Below, piece by piece: positions 11,284 through 18,600 of a stretch of 41,999 bases of DNA. The position numbers and the translations under genes are program-made. The stretch covers positions 1-41,999 of the forward strand of contig CADECP010000051.1 of NCBI GenBank assembly GCA_902825875.1, in the 5' to 3' direction. Under the pieces are notes generated by a model. It was not told the origin of the DNA and made no database searches. It worked only from the letters and a program-made list of their open reading frames with translations. Each line of letters begins with the position of its first letter. Position 1 is the stretch's first letter. The DNA comes from an uncultured Acidobacteriota bacterium (GTDB lineage Bacteria > Acidobacteriota > Blastocatellia > RBC074).

Positions 11284-11492
11284 CCGGAGCGCGGACATTC
11301 TGTCCGCTTGGTCCGCGGACTTCCAGTCCGCTTATCTATGGAAAGTAAAAAATTTGGAGCGCGAAGGTTCACATTCGCAAAATGATCCGCAAGGAAATTT
11401 CTCCGCTCGTCAAATTTACCCATTGAACCCATTGAATTTGACGGGCGGACTGAAAGCCCGCGGACCAGGCGGACATCCTGTCCGCGCTCCGG
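11284..11492. repeat. Palindromic repeat element with long inverted arms
   Basis: Arms of about 48-50 bases (11284-11331 and 11443-11492) are inverted copies with a few mismatches and flank about 110 bases. Each arm is itself made of small palindromes such as GCGGACAttcTGTCCGC and GTCCGCGGAC. The spacer contains a variant unit (GAGCGCGAAGGTTCACATTCGCA). It fills the gap between hpd and the next gene. It has no coding capacity and no transposase. It looks like a miniature palindromic repeat of the REP or MITE type. Confidence 0.75.
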
Positions 11493-11507
11493 CAAAAGAG
11501 GATTCGC

Positions 11508-11879
11508 ATGAGCACAAAACTTAAAGTTGTCCTGGCCTCGTTGGCATTGATTGTTCTGATAGTGGGAGGTTTCGCCGCCTACACCTGGAGCGCGCTGAAA
11601 ATCAGTTATTCCAGCGGCGACCGGTCGGGTTACGTGCAGAAGCTGTCGAAAAAAGGCTGGGTCTGCAAAACGTGGGAAGGAGAAATGGCCATGGTTTCAA
11701 TGCCTGGAACCGCGCCGGAAATTTTCCACTTCAGCGTCCGCGATGAAGCCGTTGCTGCCAGAATCAATCAGGCGCTGGGTAAACGAGTCGCCATTCATTA
11801 TGAACAGCACAAAGGAGTTCCGACCAAATGTTTTGGTGAATCGGAATACTTCATCACAGACGTTCGAGTCGCCGAGTAA
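11508..11879 (+). CDS. Small membrane-anchored or exported protein of unknown function
   Basis: A 123-residue protein with an N-terminal hydrophobic segment (residues 6-26, VVLASLALIVLIVGGFAAY), acting as anchor or uncleaved signal. A compact domain follows with YSSGDRSGYVQKLSKKGW and CKTWEGEM motifs (about 34-60) and a cysteine near the end (TKCFGES). A family of similar small proteins with the SxGxRxGxxQKxSxKG...TWEGE pattern exists in several phyla; as far as I know its function is unknown. The ATG has an AGAGG site. It lies between the palindromic repeat and the deiodinase-like gene. It may simply be a neighbour of the pathway genes. Confidence 0.8.
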   Translation: MSTKLKVVLASLALIVLIVGGFAAYTWSALKISYSSGDRSGYVQKLSKKGWVCKTWEGEMAMVSMPGTAPEIFHFSVRDEAVAARINQALGKRVAIHYEQHKGVPTKCFGESEYFITDVRVAE

Positions 11880-11885
11880 CTCCCC

Positions 11886-12554
11886 ATGACTGACCCAAAG
11901 TTTCATCCACTGACAAGCTGGCGCGAACTTGAGCCGGACGAAATGCTTCGCCGAGCCGCAGAGTTTCGCCAGCAACTGCAACGTCGCCGCACAGTTCGGT
12001 ACTTTTCCGACCGAGCGGTTCCGCGCGAAGTGATCGAAGATTGTTTGATGGCCGCCGGAACGGCTCCGAGCGGCGCGAATCTGCAACCCTGGCATTTCGT
12101 CGTCGTCAGCGACCCGGCGATCAAACATCGCATCCGCGTCGAAGCCGAAAAAGAAGAGCAAGAGTTTTACACCCGAAAGGCTCCGCAAGAATGGTTGGAC
12201 GCGCTAGCTCCGCTGGGTACGGATGCGAACAAACCGTTTCTGGAAACTGCGCCTTACTTGATCGTCGTCTTCGCGCAAAGTTACGGCGTGCTGGCCGATG
12301 GGCGGCGGGTGAAAAACTATTACGTTCAGGAATCCGTAGGCATCGCCACCGGAATGCTGATTACGGCGGTTCACAACGCTGGCTTGGTTTCGTTGACGCA
12401 CACGCCCAGCCCTATGGGATTCCTGAACGAAATTCTGGGACGACCGACAAACGAAAAACCGTTTCTGATTTTGGTTGTTGGCTATCCGGCTGACGACGCT
12501 GTCGTGCCCGACATTGGCAAAAAAACTTTGGAAGAGATCGCTACGTTTTTGTGA
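11886..12554 (+). CDS. Nitroreductase-superfamily flavoprotein, iodotyrosine deiodinase-like
   Basis: A 222-residue FMN protein. The nitroreductase-fold marks RRRTVRYF (33-40) and [13 protein letters not shown] (57-69) bind FMN. What separates it from ordinary nitroreductases is close resemblance to iodotyrosine deiodinase. The substrate-clamping residues known in the human enzyme (Glu157, Tyr161, Lys182) have counterparts at Glu91, Tyr95 and Lys116, with the same E-x3-Y spacing and the K-P-F-L-E-T-A-P context. A Thr before Pro (T173) matches the residue that touches FMN N5. Downstream motifs [20 protein letters not shown] and [13 protein letters not shown] also match. Bacterial homologues that reductively dehalogenate halotyrosines are known. 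It lies between hpd and hmgA, and its stop overlaps the hmgA start. Substrate is inferred; a general nitroreductase role remains possible. Confidence 0.85.
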   Translation: MTDPKFHPLTSWRELEPDEMLRRAAEFRQQLQRRRTVRYFSDRAVPREVIEDCLMAAGTAPSGANLQPWHFVVVSDPAIKHRIRVEAEKEEQEFYTRKAPQEWLDALAPLGTDANKPFLETAPYLIVVFAQSYGVLADGRRVKNYYVQESVGIATGMLITAVHNAGLVSLTHTPSPMGFLNEILGRPTNEKPFLILVVGYPADDAVVPDIGKKTLEEIATFL

Positions 12555-13840
12555 TGAACACGCTCCAATACCAAACTGGTTTCGGCAATGAATTTGCGAC
12601 AGAGGCTCTGCCCGGCGCTTTGCCTGTTGGCCAGAACTCTCCGCAACAAGCGCCGTTCGTTTTGTACGCTGAACAGTTGAGTGGCACGGCGTTCACGGCG
12701 CCGCGCGCAGCCAATCGCCGTTCGTGGCTCTATCGCATTCGTCCTTCGGTGCTGCACAAACCGTTCAAGCAAATTTCCAATCGCCCATCCTGTTTGTTGA
12801 GAAGCGCGCCATTCAACGAACTGCCTCCGACGCCGAATCAACTTCGCTGGGATCCGCTGCCGCTGCCGGCGGAACCAACCGACTTCATTGATGGTTTGAC
12901 GACGATTGCCGGCAACGACGGCATCGCCATTCACATTTACGCCGCAAACCGTTCAATGCAGGATCGGTTCTTTTACAACGCCGACGGTGAATTGCTGATC
13001 GTGCCGGAACTTGGGCGGCTGCGGTTTCGCACCGAACTTGGAATCATCGAAGTCGCGCCCAAAGAAATTTGCGTCATTCCGCGCGGAGTAAAGTTCCGCG
13101 TGGAATTGCTCGACGCGCAGGCTCGTGGCTATGTTTGCGAAAATTATGGCGCGTTGTTCAAGCTGCCTGACCTCGGCCCGATTGGAGCCAACGGTCTGGC
13201 CAATCCGCGCGACTTTCAAACGCCGGTTGCGGCTTATGAAGGCTGCGAAGGCGAATTCAAACTGATTGCCAAATTCTGCGGCAATTTGTGGGAAGCGGAA
13301 ATCGGCCATTCGCCGCTGGATGTCGTCGCCTGGCACGGCAATTACGCGCCGTACAAATACGACCTGACGCGGTTTAACACCATCAACACGGTCAGCTTCG
13401 ATCATCCTGATCCTTCGATTTTCACTGTGCTGACCTCGCCAACGGATACGGCTGGAACGGCGAACTGCGATTTTGTGATTTTCCCTGCTCGCTGGATGGT
13501 GGCCGAACACACATTCCGCCCGCCGTATTTTCATCGCAACGTCATGAGCGAATACATGGGGCTTATCTGCGGTGTGTATGACGCCAAAGAAACCGGTTTC
13601 ATCCCCGGTGGAGCCAGCTTGCACAATTGCATGTCCGCGCACGGCCCTGACGCCGACACCTTTGAAAAAGCCAGCGCCGCCGAACTCGCTCCGCAGCGGT
13701 ACGAAAACACTTTGGCCTTTATGTTCGAATCTTGTTCGGTAATTCGCCCAACGCGGTTTGCGATGGAAACTCCGGCGTTGCAATCAGATTATTTTGAATG
13801 CTGGCAAGGTTTGAAGAAGCATTTCAGCGGCATACAATGA
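12554..13840 (+). CDS. hmgA: Homogentisate 1,2-dioxygenase
   Basis: A 428-residue ring-cleaving cupin dioxygenase converting homogentisate to maleylacetoacetate. The iron ligands His327 (YFHRN), Glu333 (SEYMGL) and His363 (SAHGPD) keep exact spacing with human HGD His335, Glu341 and His371. The conserved N-terminal [13 protein letters not shown] and the [13 protein letters not shown] segment are present. Start is taken at the ATG at 12554, which overlaps the TGA of the upstream gene (TGATG); a GTG three bases earlier is possible. Overlap implies translational coupling with the deiodinase-like gene. The full length is normal. Confidence 0.97.
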   Translation: MNTLQYQTGFGNEFATEALPGALPVGQNSPQQAPFVLYAEQLSGTAFTAPRAANRRSWLYRIRPSVLHKPFKQISNRPSCLLRSAPFNELPPTPNQLRWDPLPLPAEPTDFIDGLTTIAGNDGIAIHIYAANRSMQDRFFYNADGELLIVPELGRLRFRTELGIIEVAPKEICVIPRGVKFRVELLDAQARGYVCENYGALFKLPDLGPIGANGLANPRDFQTPVAAYEGCEGEFKLIAKFCGNLWEAEIGHSPLDVVAWHGNYAPYKYDLTRFNTINTVSFDHPDPSIFTVLTSPTDTAGTANCDFVIFPARWMVAEHTFRPPYFHRNVMSEYMGLICGVYDAKETGFIPGGASLHNCMSAHGPDADTFEKASAAELAPQRYENTLAFMFESCSVIRPTRFAMETPALQSDYFECWQGLKKHFSGIQ

Positions 13841-13874
13841 CGCCTCGCCCAGATGAGTAAAGGAGTTCGAGCTT

Positions 13875-14177
13875 ATGTCCAATCCAGCACAAACCGCAGT
13901 AGCCGTTGCGCCAGACAATCCAAACAAACTGTCGCCACGTTGTCATCCGCAGCGACCGCCAATCACCATCAACCCTGAAAAACTGAGCGGTGCGCCGACC
14001 ATTGCCGGAACACGATTGCCAGTATCGGCTCTGATAGATCATTTGCTGCTGGGATACAGTATTGACGAATTCGTTGAAGAGTTTGACGGTGCGGATCGCG
14101 GCGACGCTCAAGCGGTGTTGTTGAAGATCAAAGAAGCGTTGGAGCAAGGCTGGTTGGCTGAAAAGGTGGATTATTGA
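13875..14177 (+). CDS. DUF433-family antitoxin-like protein
   Basis: A 100-residue protein with a disordered N-terminus of about 30 residues. A DUF433-type core follows (about 31-95): ITINPEKLSGAPTIAGTRLP, then VSALIDHLLLGYSIDEFVEEF and a helix reading DAQAVLLKIKEALEQG. DUF433 proteins carry a small winged helix-turn-helix and commonly act as antitoxins next to DUF5615 PIN-like proteins, which is exactly the arrangement here. A good AAAGGAG site precedes the ATG. Its stop overlaps the next start (TGATG). It would neutralise the downstream protein and perhaps repress the pair. The unit sits inside the tyrosine cluster. Confidence 0.88.
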   Translation: MSNPAQTAVAVAPDNPNKLSPRCHPQRPPITINPEKLSGAPTIAGTRLPVSALIDHLLLGYSIDEFVEEFDGADRGDAQAVLLKIKEALEQGWLAEKVDY

Positions 14178-14542
14178 TGCGAATCCTGTTCGATCAGGGA
14201 GTGCCGAAAAAGCTTCGCCACGAATTGGTTGGCCACGAAATTCAGACTGCTTATGAAGCCGGGTTGAGCGATTATTCAAACGGCGAACTTTTGCGAGCAG
14301 CCGAAAAAGGGTTTGATGTTCTGGTCAGCACTGATTCCAACATCAAATATCAGCAACACCTGCCGGGTTTCAACATTGCCTTGATCGTTCTTCGCGCGTT
14401 CACTAACTCGTTGGCTGATTGCCTGCCGCTTGTCCCTCAACTGCTGGAAACACTGCAAACCGTCGCTCCCGGCTCGGTCGAATATCTTTACGCTAATGCA
14501 CATTTGGCTCGCAAAGACGAATCGAAAGGTCAGAAAAAATGA
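14177..14542 (+). CDS. DUF5615 PIN-like toxin candidate
   Basis: A 121-residue protein starting MRILFDQGVPKKLRHEL, the typical opening of the DUF5615 PIN-like family, in which an early Asp (D6) is part of the acidic site. Further family marks are the YEAGLSDYSNGELLRAAEKGFDVLVSTD segment, giving a second acidic site (near residue 54), and NIALIVLRA. PIN-like proteins are usually RNases and pair with DUF433 antitoxins. Start at the ATG at 14177 is favoured because it overlaps the upstream stop; an in-frame TTG at 14174 is less likely. Its own stop overlaps the following ATG (ATGA), so the toxin-antitoxin-like pair is embedded in a translationally coupled string. Confidence 0.85.
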   Translation: MRILFDQGVPKKLRHELVGHEIQTAYEAGLSDYSNGELLRAAEKGFDVLVSTDSNIKYQQHLPGFNIALIVLRAFTNSLADCLPLVPQLLETLQTVAPGSVEYLYANAHLARKDESKGQKK

Positions 14543-15453
14543 AGGCAATCATACGAGATTTATTGACCCGCTTGATTGATTACGCCGGATTGTTTCCTCC
14601 TGCCGCGTTGGATATGCAATCAGCCATACGGAATTACGAATACTATCGAAGAGGTGAAAATTCCAGATGGCTGGGACGCTTTATCGTTCCGGTCGCAATG
14701 CTGGATGAATTTGAAAAAGCAGCAGAAGGCATCTTGCCTGACGGCGGTTGGGAAGGTGATGATTTCTGGCGATTAAGCGCGATCATTGGTTCTGACCTTT
14801 CAGCCGACTTGAACAGAATCGCCAGTTTCAATTTCAAACACGCCAAGTTAGATTCGCCCACGGGCGTTGCAATCATTGACACGATTGAAACCAAAGCCAA
14901 TACCCCATCTGACATTCAGAACACAAAGGAACTGGTGCCAGAAAAACTAACGACTTACATTGAAATCCCAATTCACGAAGACCCGACAGAATTGATTCAA
15001 GCCATCGGCGCAGAAGGCGCGTTTGCCAAAGTTCGCACTGGCGGAATCACAGCCGATGCGTTTCCCAAGTCGCAGCATCTGGCGCGTTTTCTCGCCTGTT
15101 GCGCCGAAGAAGACGTTGCGTTCAAGGCAACTGCCGGATTGCATCATCCGCTGCGTTCGATGAACCGGCTGACATACAAACCTGACAGCGCGTCGGCGTT
15201 GATGCACGGATTTTTGAATGTGTTTCTGGCGGCGGCCTTTGCTCAGAATGGGTTGGGCGTGGCGCAATTGGCCGAATTGCTGGAAGAAACTTTGCTCGAA
15301 GCGTTTCGCTTTGAAGAAGGCTGTGTTTACTGGCGAGACGAAATGCTGGTCGTCGGTCACATCCGCAACGCGCGAAGCCTGTTTTCCATCAGCTTCGGTT
15401 CGTGTTCGTTCACCGAACCGATTGAAGATTTACAACGTCTGCACTTGCTCTGA
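14539..15453 (+). CDS. Conserved protein of unknown function between hmgA and fahA
   Basis: A 304-residue cytoplasmic protein. It opens with DYAGLFPPAALDMQSAI (14-30). Other conspicuous motifs are YIEIPI (140-145), KVRTGG (164-169), FKATAGLHHPLR (195-206) and MHGFLNVFLA (222-231). I recall similar uncharacterised proteins in other phyla sharing the AGLFPPA and FKATAGLHH motifs. The strand-ending Lys, Arg and His motifs suggest a TIM-barrel-like enzyme that binds an anionic substrate, but this is inference. The start overlaps the stop of the DUF5615 gene. It lies between homogentisate dioxygenase and fumarylacetoacetase, exactly where the missing maleylacetoacetate isomerase would be expected. 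A role there is only a hypothesis. Confidence 0.88.
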   Translation: MKAIIRDLLTRLIDYAGLFPPAALDMQSAIRNYEYYRRGENSRWLGRFIVPVAMLDEFEKAAEGILPDGGWEGDDFWRLSAIIGSDLSADLNRIASFNFKHAKLDSPTGVAIIDTIETKANTPSDIQNTKELVPEKLTTYIEIPIHEDPTELIQAIGAEGAFAKVRTGGITADAFPKSQHLARFLACCAEEDVAFKATAGLHHPLRSMNRLTYKPDSASALMHGFLNVFLAAAFAQNGLGVAQLAELLEETLLEAFRFEEGCVYWRDEMLVVGHIRNARSLFSISFGSCSFTEPIEDLQRLHLL

Positions 15454-15460
15454 TCCGAAA

Positions 15461-15943
15461 ATGATTCTTTTGCTCAATGGTTCGATCAACGCCGGAAAAA
15501 GCACCGTTTCCAAACGACTGTGCGAGTTGTTGCCGCGCACGGCTCACGTCGAAGTAGACAGCCTGCGCGAGTTCATAAGTTGGATGCCGCTGGAAGAAAG
15601 TATTCCCATCAACATCGAAAGCGCCATCGCCGTTGCCAAAGTCTTCGCCCGGCAAGGGCTGAACGTAATTTTCAGCTACCCGCTGCGCCCGGAAGATTAC
15701 GAACTCATTTTGCGCGAACTAGGCGAACTCGGCGTGCCGATTTATGGAGTGACGTTGCGGCCTCGCTTGGAAGTGTCGCTGACCAATCGTGGCGCTCGGC
15801 AACTGACCGATTGGGAGCGCAGCCGCATCCCGTACCATTACGAAACCAAACTGAATGAACCGGCGTTCGGCATCATCATTGATAACTCCGAACAAACGCC
15901 GGATGAAACCGCGCGAGAAATTTTGAGTTACATTGAGAGGTAA
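15461..15943 (+). CDS. Small P-loop kinase-like NTPase
   Basis: A 160-residue protein starting MILLLNGSINAGKSTVSKRL. The Walker A loop GSINAGKST spans residues 7-15. VEVDSLREF (about 31-39) resembles the substrate-binding DxLR region of shikimate-kinase and chloramphenicol-phosphotransferase-like enzymes, and VIFSYPLRPEDY the Walker B strand. It probably phosphorylates a small molecule; the substrate is unknown. The start at 15461 is chosen because the P-loop must be close to the N-terminus. A longer reading frame upstream overlaps the previous gene in another frame. No good binding site is seen, but the start is eight bases after the preceding stop, suggesting coupling. fahA begins four bases downstream. 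Confidence 0.82.
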   Translation: MILLLNGSINAGKSTVSKRLCELLPRTAHVEVDSLREFISWMPLEESIPINIESAIAVAKVFARQGLNVIFSYPLRPEDYELILRELGELGVPIYGVTLRPRLEVSLTNRGARQLTDWERSRIPYHYETKLNEPAFGIIIDNSEQTPDETAREILSYIER

Positions 15944-15946
15944 GAA

Positions 15947-17266
15947 ATGGCCATCAACGAAACGCATGATCCGAATTTGCGAAGCTGGGTAGATTCCGCC
16001 AACGATCCGAACACTGATTTTCCTATTCAGAATCTGCCGCTGGGAGTTTTCATTCGCCCCGATCAGGACGAATTGCCGAACATTGGCGTGGCAATCGGCG
16101 ATCAAATTTTGAATTTGTCCGAAGTCGAAGAGCAGTTGTGGTCGGATAATTTTTTCGATGAGGTTGCCGACGCCTGTTCTTATGAATCGTTGGAGATGAT
16201 GTTGATTCTTGATCCCGGCGAAGTTTCGGAACTGCGCCGCCGAGTCAGCCGATTGCTGCGCGCTGATAACAAAAGCGACGAACGTTACATTGCCGAAGGA
16301 TGTTTAATCCCAATGGACGAAGTCGAAATGCTCATTCCGCACTTCATCGGCGATTACACGGATTTCTACGCTTCGGTTTATCACGCGACAAACATCGGCA
16401 AGATGTTTCGCCCGGATCAACCGTTGATGCCCAATTACAAATGGATTCCGATTGGTTATCACGGGCGCGCTTCGTCCATCGTTCCTAGCGGCTCAGAGAT
16501 TCGTCGGCCTTCAGGCCAAACGATGGCCGACGGCGCAGTGGCCCCAAGCTTTGGGCCAAGCAAAGTCTTGGATTACGAATTGGAAGTTGGCTTTTTCGTC
16601 GGAAACGGAAACGAACAAGGCCAGCCGATCAGCATCGCCGAAGCAGAAAATCACATCTTCGGTTTGTGTCTGGTCAACGACTGGTCGGCGCGCGATATTC
16701 AACGGTGGGAGTACCAACCGCTGGGGCCGTTTTTGTCGAAAAGTTTCGCCACTTCGATTTCGCCGTGGATTGTGACAACGGAGGCTTTGGAGCCGTTTCG
16801 CGTCCCAGCGTTCCAGCGCGAAGACGGCGACCCGCAGCCGCTGGCTTACCTGGATTCGCCGCAAAACCGCGAGCGCGGCGGTTTCGACATAAAGCTGGAA
16901 GTGTTGATTTTGACCGAGCAAATGCGTCAACAAAACATCGCGCCTCATCGGCTGAGCGCCAGCAACACCAAAGACCTTTACTGGACGTTCGCGCAAATGT
17001 TGACGCATCACAGCAGCAACGGCTGCAATTTGCGTTCAGGCGATTTGCTGGCCAGCGGAACCGTTTCCAGCGCAACCAAAGACAGTCAGGGCAGTTTGAT
17101 CGAACTGACCGAACGTGGCGCTTTGCCAATCAACTTGCCCACGGGCGAAGTCCGCCGCTTTTTGGAAGACGGCGACGAAGTGATCTTGCGCGGATATTGC
17201 GAACGCGAAGGTTTCCGCCGCATAGGTTTTGGCGAATGCCGTGGCAGAATTTTGCCTGCTTCGTAA
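15947..17266 (+). CDS. fahA: Fumarylacetoacetase
   Basis: A 439-residue hydrolase that splits fumarylacetoacetate into fumarate and acetoacetate, the last step of tyrosine degradation. The SH3-like N-terminal domain (about 25-125) precedes the catalytic FAH fold. Metal and catalytic residues are visible: Asp139 and His146 in DYTDFYASVYHATN, Glu211 and Glu213 in DYELEVGFF, and Asp245 in VNDWSARDIQ. They match mouse Asp126, His133, Glu199, Glu201 and Asp233. IGYHGRASS and GDLLASGTVS are also typical. Full length is normal. It follows the P-loop kinase by three bases and completes the catabolic cluster that begins with phhA. Confidence 0.96.
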   Translation: MAINETHDPNLRSWVDSANDPNTDFPIQNLPLGVFIRPDQDELPNIGVAIGDQILNLSEVEEQLWSDNFFDEVADACSYESLEMMLILDPGEVSELRRRVSRLLRADNKSDERYIAEGCLIPMDEVEMLIPHFIGDYTDFYASVYHATNIGKMFRPDQPLMPNYKWIPIGYHGRASSIVPSGSEIRRPSGQTMADGAVAPSFGPSKVLDYELEVGFFVGNGNEQGQPISIAEAENHIFGLCLVNDWSARDIQRWEYQPLGPFLSKSFATSISPWIVTTEALEPFRVPAFQREDGDPQPLAYLDSPQNRERGGFDIKLEVLILTEQMRQQNIAPHRLSASNTKDLYWTFAQMLTHHSSNGCNLRSGDLLASGTVSSATKDSQGSLIELTERGALPINLPTGEVRRFLEDGDEVILRGYCEREGFRRIGFGECRGRILPAS

Positions 17267-17291
17267 CCTTGCTTTGTTCGGAGAGTAAAAG

Positions 17292-17651
17292 ATGTTGCCC
17301 AGCCCAAAATTCTTTCGCAGGTTGCTCAAGCTGACCGTCGTGTTCGCGCTTTTTCGCAAAGGCAACATGCCTTCGGACAAGATTGAAGCCGCTCTGCGAG
17401 AGATCAATGACGAATCGAAATTCAGCCGCATCCGCTGCCCGCAATGCAAATGGCGACCGAATGCCTCCAGCCGGTGGATTTGCGGAGACGGCGGCCCGCC
17501 GGAATACTTTCGCGGTTGCGGCACAGAATGGAACACCTTCGACACGCGCGGCAGATGTCCGGGGTGCGGCCATCATTGGGCTTGGACGGCGTGTCTGTGG
17601 TGCGGCCAGTATTCTCCTCACGAAGATTGGTACACTTCCGAAGAAGACTAA
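17292..17651 (+). CDS. Cysteine-rich zinc-ribbon protein
   Basis: A 119-residue protein. Four cysteine pairs or near-pairs are seen: CPQC (49, 52), C64 with C76, CPGC (89, 92) and CLWC (101, 104), arranged like two zinc ribbons. The CPGCGHHWAWTACLWC pattern resembles stand-alone zinc-ribbon proteins of unknown role. The N-terminal 25 residues are hydrophobic and basic. An internal ATG at 17367 with AAAGG upstream could be the true start, giving about 94 residues, while the upstream ATG has GGAGAG. It is the last plus-strand gene of the catabolic cluster, 25 bases after fahA. Confidence 0.75.
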   Translation: MLPSPKFFRRLLKLTVVFALFRKGNMPSDKIEAALREINDESKFSRIRCPQCKWRPNASSRWICGDGGPPEYFRGCGTEWNTFDTRGRCPGCGHHWAWTACLWCGQYSPHEDWYTSEED

Positions 17652-17670
17652 TCGCCACCCAGATCTGCCG

Positions 17671-17698
17671 TTGACACTTCTCCGAAACAAAGTAATAT
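17671..17698 (+). promoter_or_regulatory. Candidate promoter of the outer-membrane protein gene
   Basis: A perfect -35 box TTGACA (17671-17676) is followed after 16 bases by TAATAT (17693-17698), four of six matches to the -10 consensus. It would give a leader of about 100 bases before the ATG at 17806. The -35 match is strong, the -10 only fair. Confidence 0.5.
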
Positions 17699-17805
17699 CC
17701 CGCCCACTTGCGAGTTGATTGTCGGTTACCCCCAAAACCCCTTTTGAGGACAACCGCCGCCAAACTGAATTGCATGCTTGTCTGGCCTGCAATTTCGGAG
17801 GAACC

Positions 17806-18537
17806 ATGAAAATCAACTCTCTCACCTTGCTGCTTTTGGTTTTGCTGACCTGTTTCCCCGCTTTTGCCCAGGACAATTTTCCTGAACCAACACCAACCCC
17901 AACGCCTACAGAATCTGCCGCATCCGCCAAACCTGCAAATTCGCAATCGGGCGGGACGTTTTCGCGGCTGGGAATCTTTTCTGCGGAAATCAATCTGGGC
18001 GTGTTCAGCCCGAAAGGCGATTTGCGCCAAAGCGGTTTGTTTGAAAACGCCTTTTCGCTCGGATTCAACGGCGGGCTGACTCCTCCCAAGCTTCGCCAAC
18101 TGCAAATTGATTTTGGCGTGGATGTCGCGTTCGAAGGCCTGACCGGTCGCCGCGACATTCCCGTGGCTCCGGGATTGGGACTTCGGGTTAATGATGCGCA
18201 AACATTCCCGTACGCCGGAGCGCGGCTATACCTGACGCCTCGCAAAAGCAAGGTGCTGGTTTCGGTCGGCGGCGGAGGCGCGCTCGGCACTTACAACGAA
18301 TACATCAGCACAGGAGATTACGGCCCCAACCTGGATTGCACAGTGTGCGAATCGCGCTGGGGAACCGGCGGATATGCGATGGGACAAATTCGTTACCGAT
18401 TTGAAAACGGGCTGGGCATTGGGCTGACGACCAAGTATTACTCGATCCGAACCAGCGGCTTCGGCTTTTCCAACGTGCTGGGGCGGCGTTCGTCGGATCA
18501 ATGGCTGGGCGTGATGTTCACCTTCAGCTTCAATTGA
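17806..18537 (+). CDS. Outer-membrane beta-barrel-like protein
   Basis: A 243-residue exported protein. The start at 17806 has GGAGG upstream and opens a clean signal peptide (MKINSLTLLLLVLLTCFPAF, then AQD). A Pro/Thr-rich linker follows (about 25-50). The rest alternates short beta strands rich in Gly and aromatics (INLGVFSPKGDL, GLGLRV, YAGARLYLTP, GQIRYRFENGLGIGLTTKYYSIR) and ends in a strand with terminal FTFSFN. A C-terminal aromatic-containing strand is typical of barrels inserted by the Bam machinery. Two cysteines in LDCTVCES could form an extracellular disulfide. Transport, adhesion or structural roles cannot be separated. A bidirectional terminator follows. Confidence 0.82.
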   Translation: MKINSLTLLLLVLLTCFPAFAQDNFPEPTPTPTPTESAASAKPANSQSGGTFSRLGIFSAEINLGVFSPKGDLRQSGLFENAFSLGFNGGLTPPKLRQLQIDFGVDVAFEGLTGRRDIPVAPGLGLRVNDAQTFPYAGARLYLTPRKSKVLVSVGGGGALGTYNEYISTGDYGPNLDCTVCESRWGTGGYAMGQIRYRFENGLGIGLTTKYYSIRTSGFGFSNVLGRRSSDQWLGVMFTFSFN

Positions 18538-18546
18538 CGCAATCAA

Positions 18547-18576
18547 AAAAGGGCAAGCCAGCCGGCTTGCCCTTTT
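18547..18576. terminator. Bidirectional terminator between convergent genes
   Basis: A perfect 9-bp GC-rich stem (GGGCAAGCC at 18551-18559 with 18564-18572) and 4-nt loop is flanked by an A-run on the left and TTTT on the right. It can therefore act on both strands. It lies 10 bases after the plus-strand barrel gene and 25 bases after the minus-strand ThuA gene stop. Confidence 0.88.
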
Positions 18577-18600
18577 CGGTTTTACCTTCAGAAACCGTCC

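Noticed and set aside
17130..18290. A 386-codon minus-strand frame across fahA, the zinc-ribbon and barrel genes
   Set aside because: It spans three real genes and an intergenic promoter region, so it cannot be a genuine gene.
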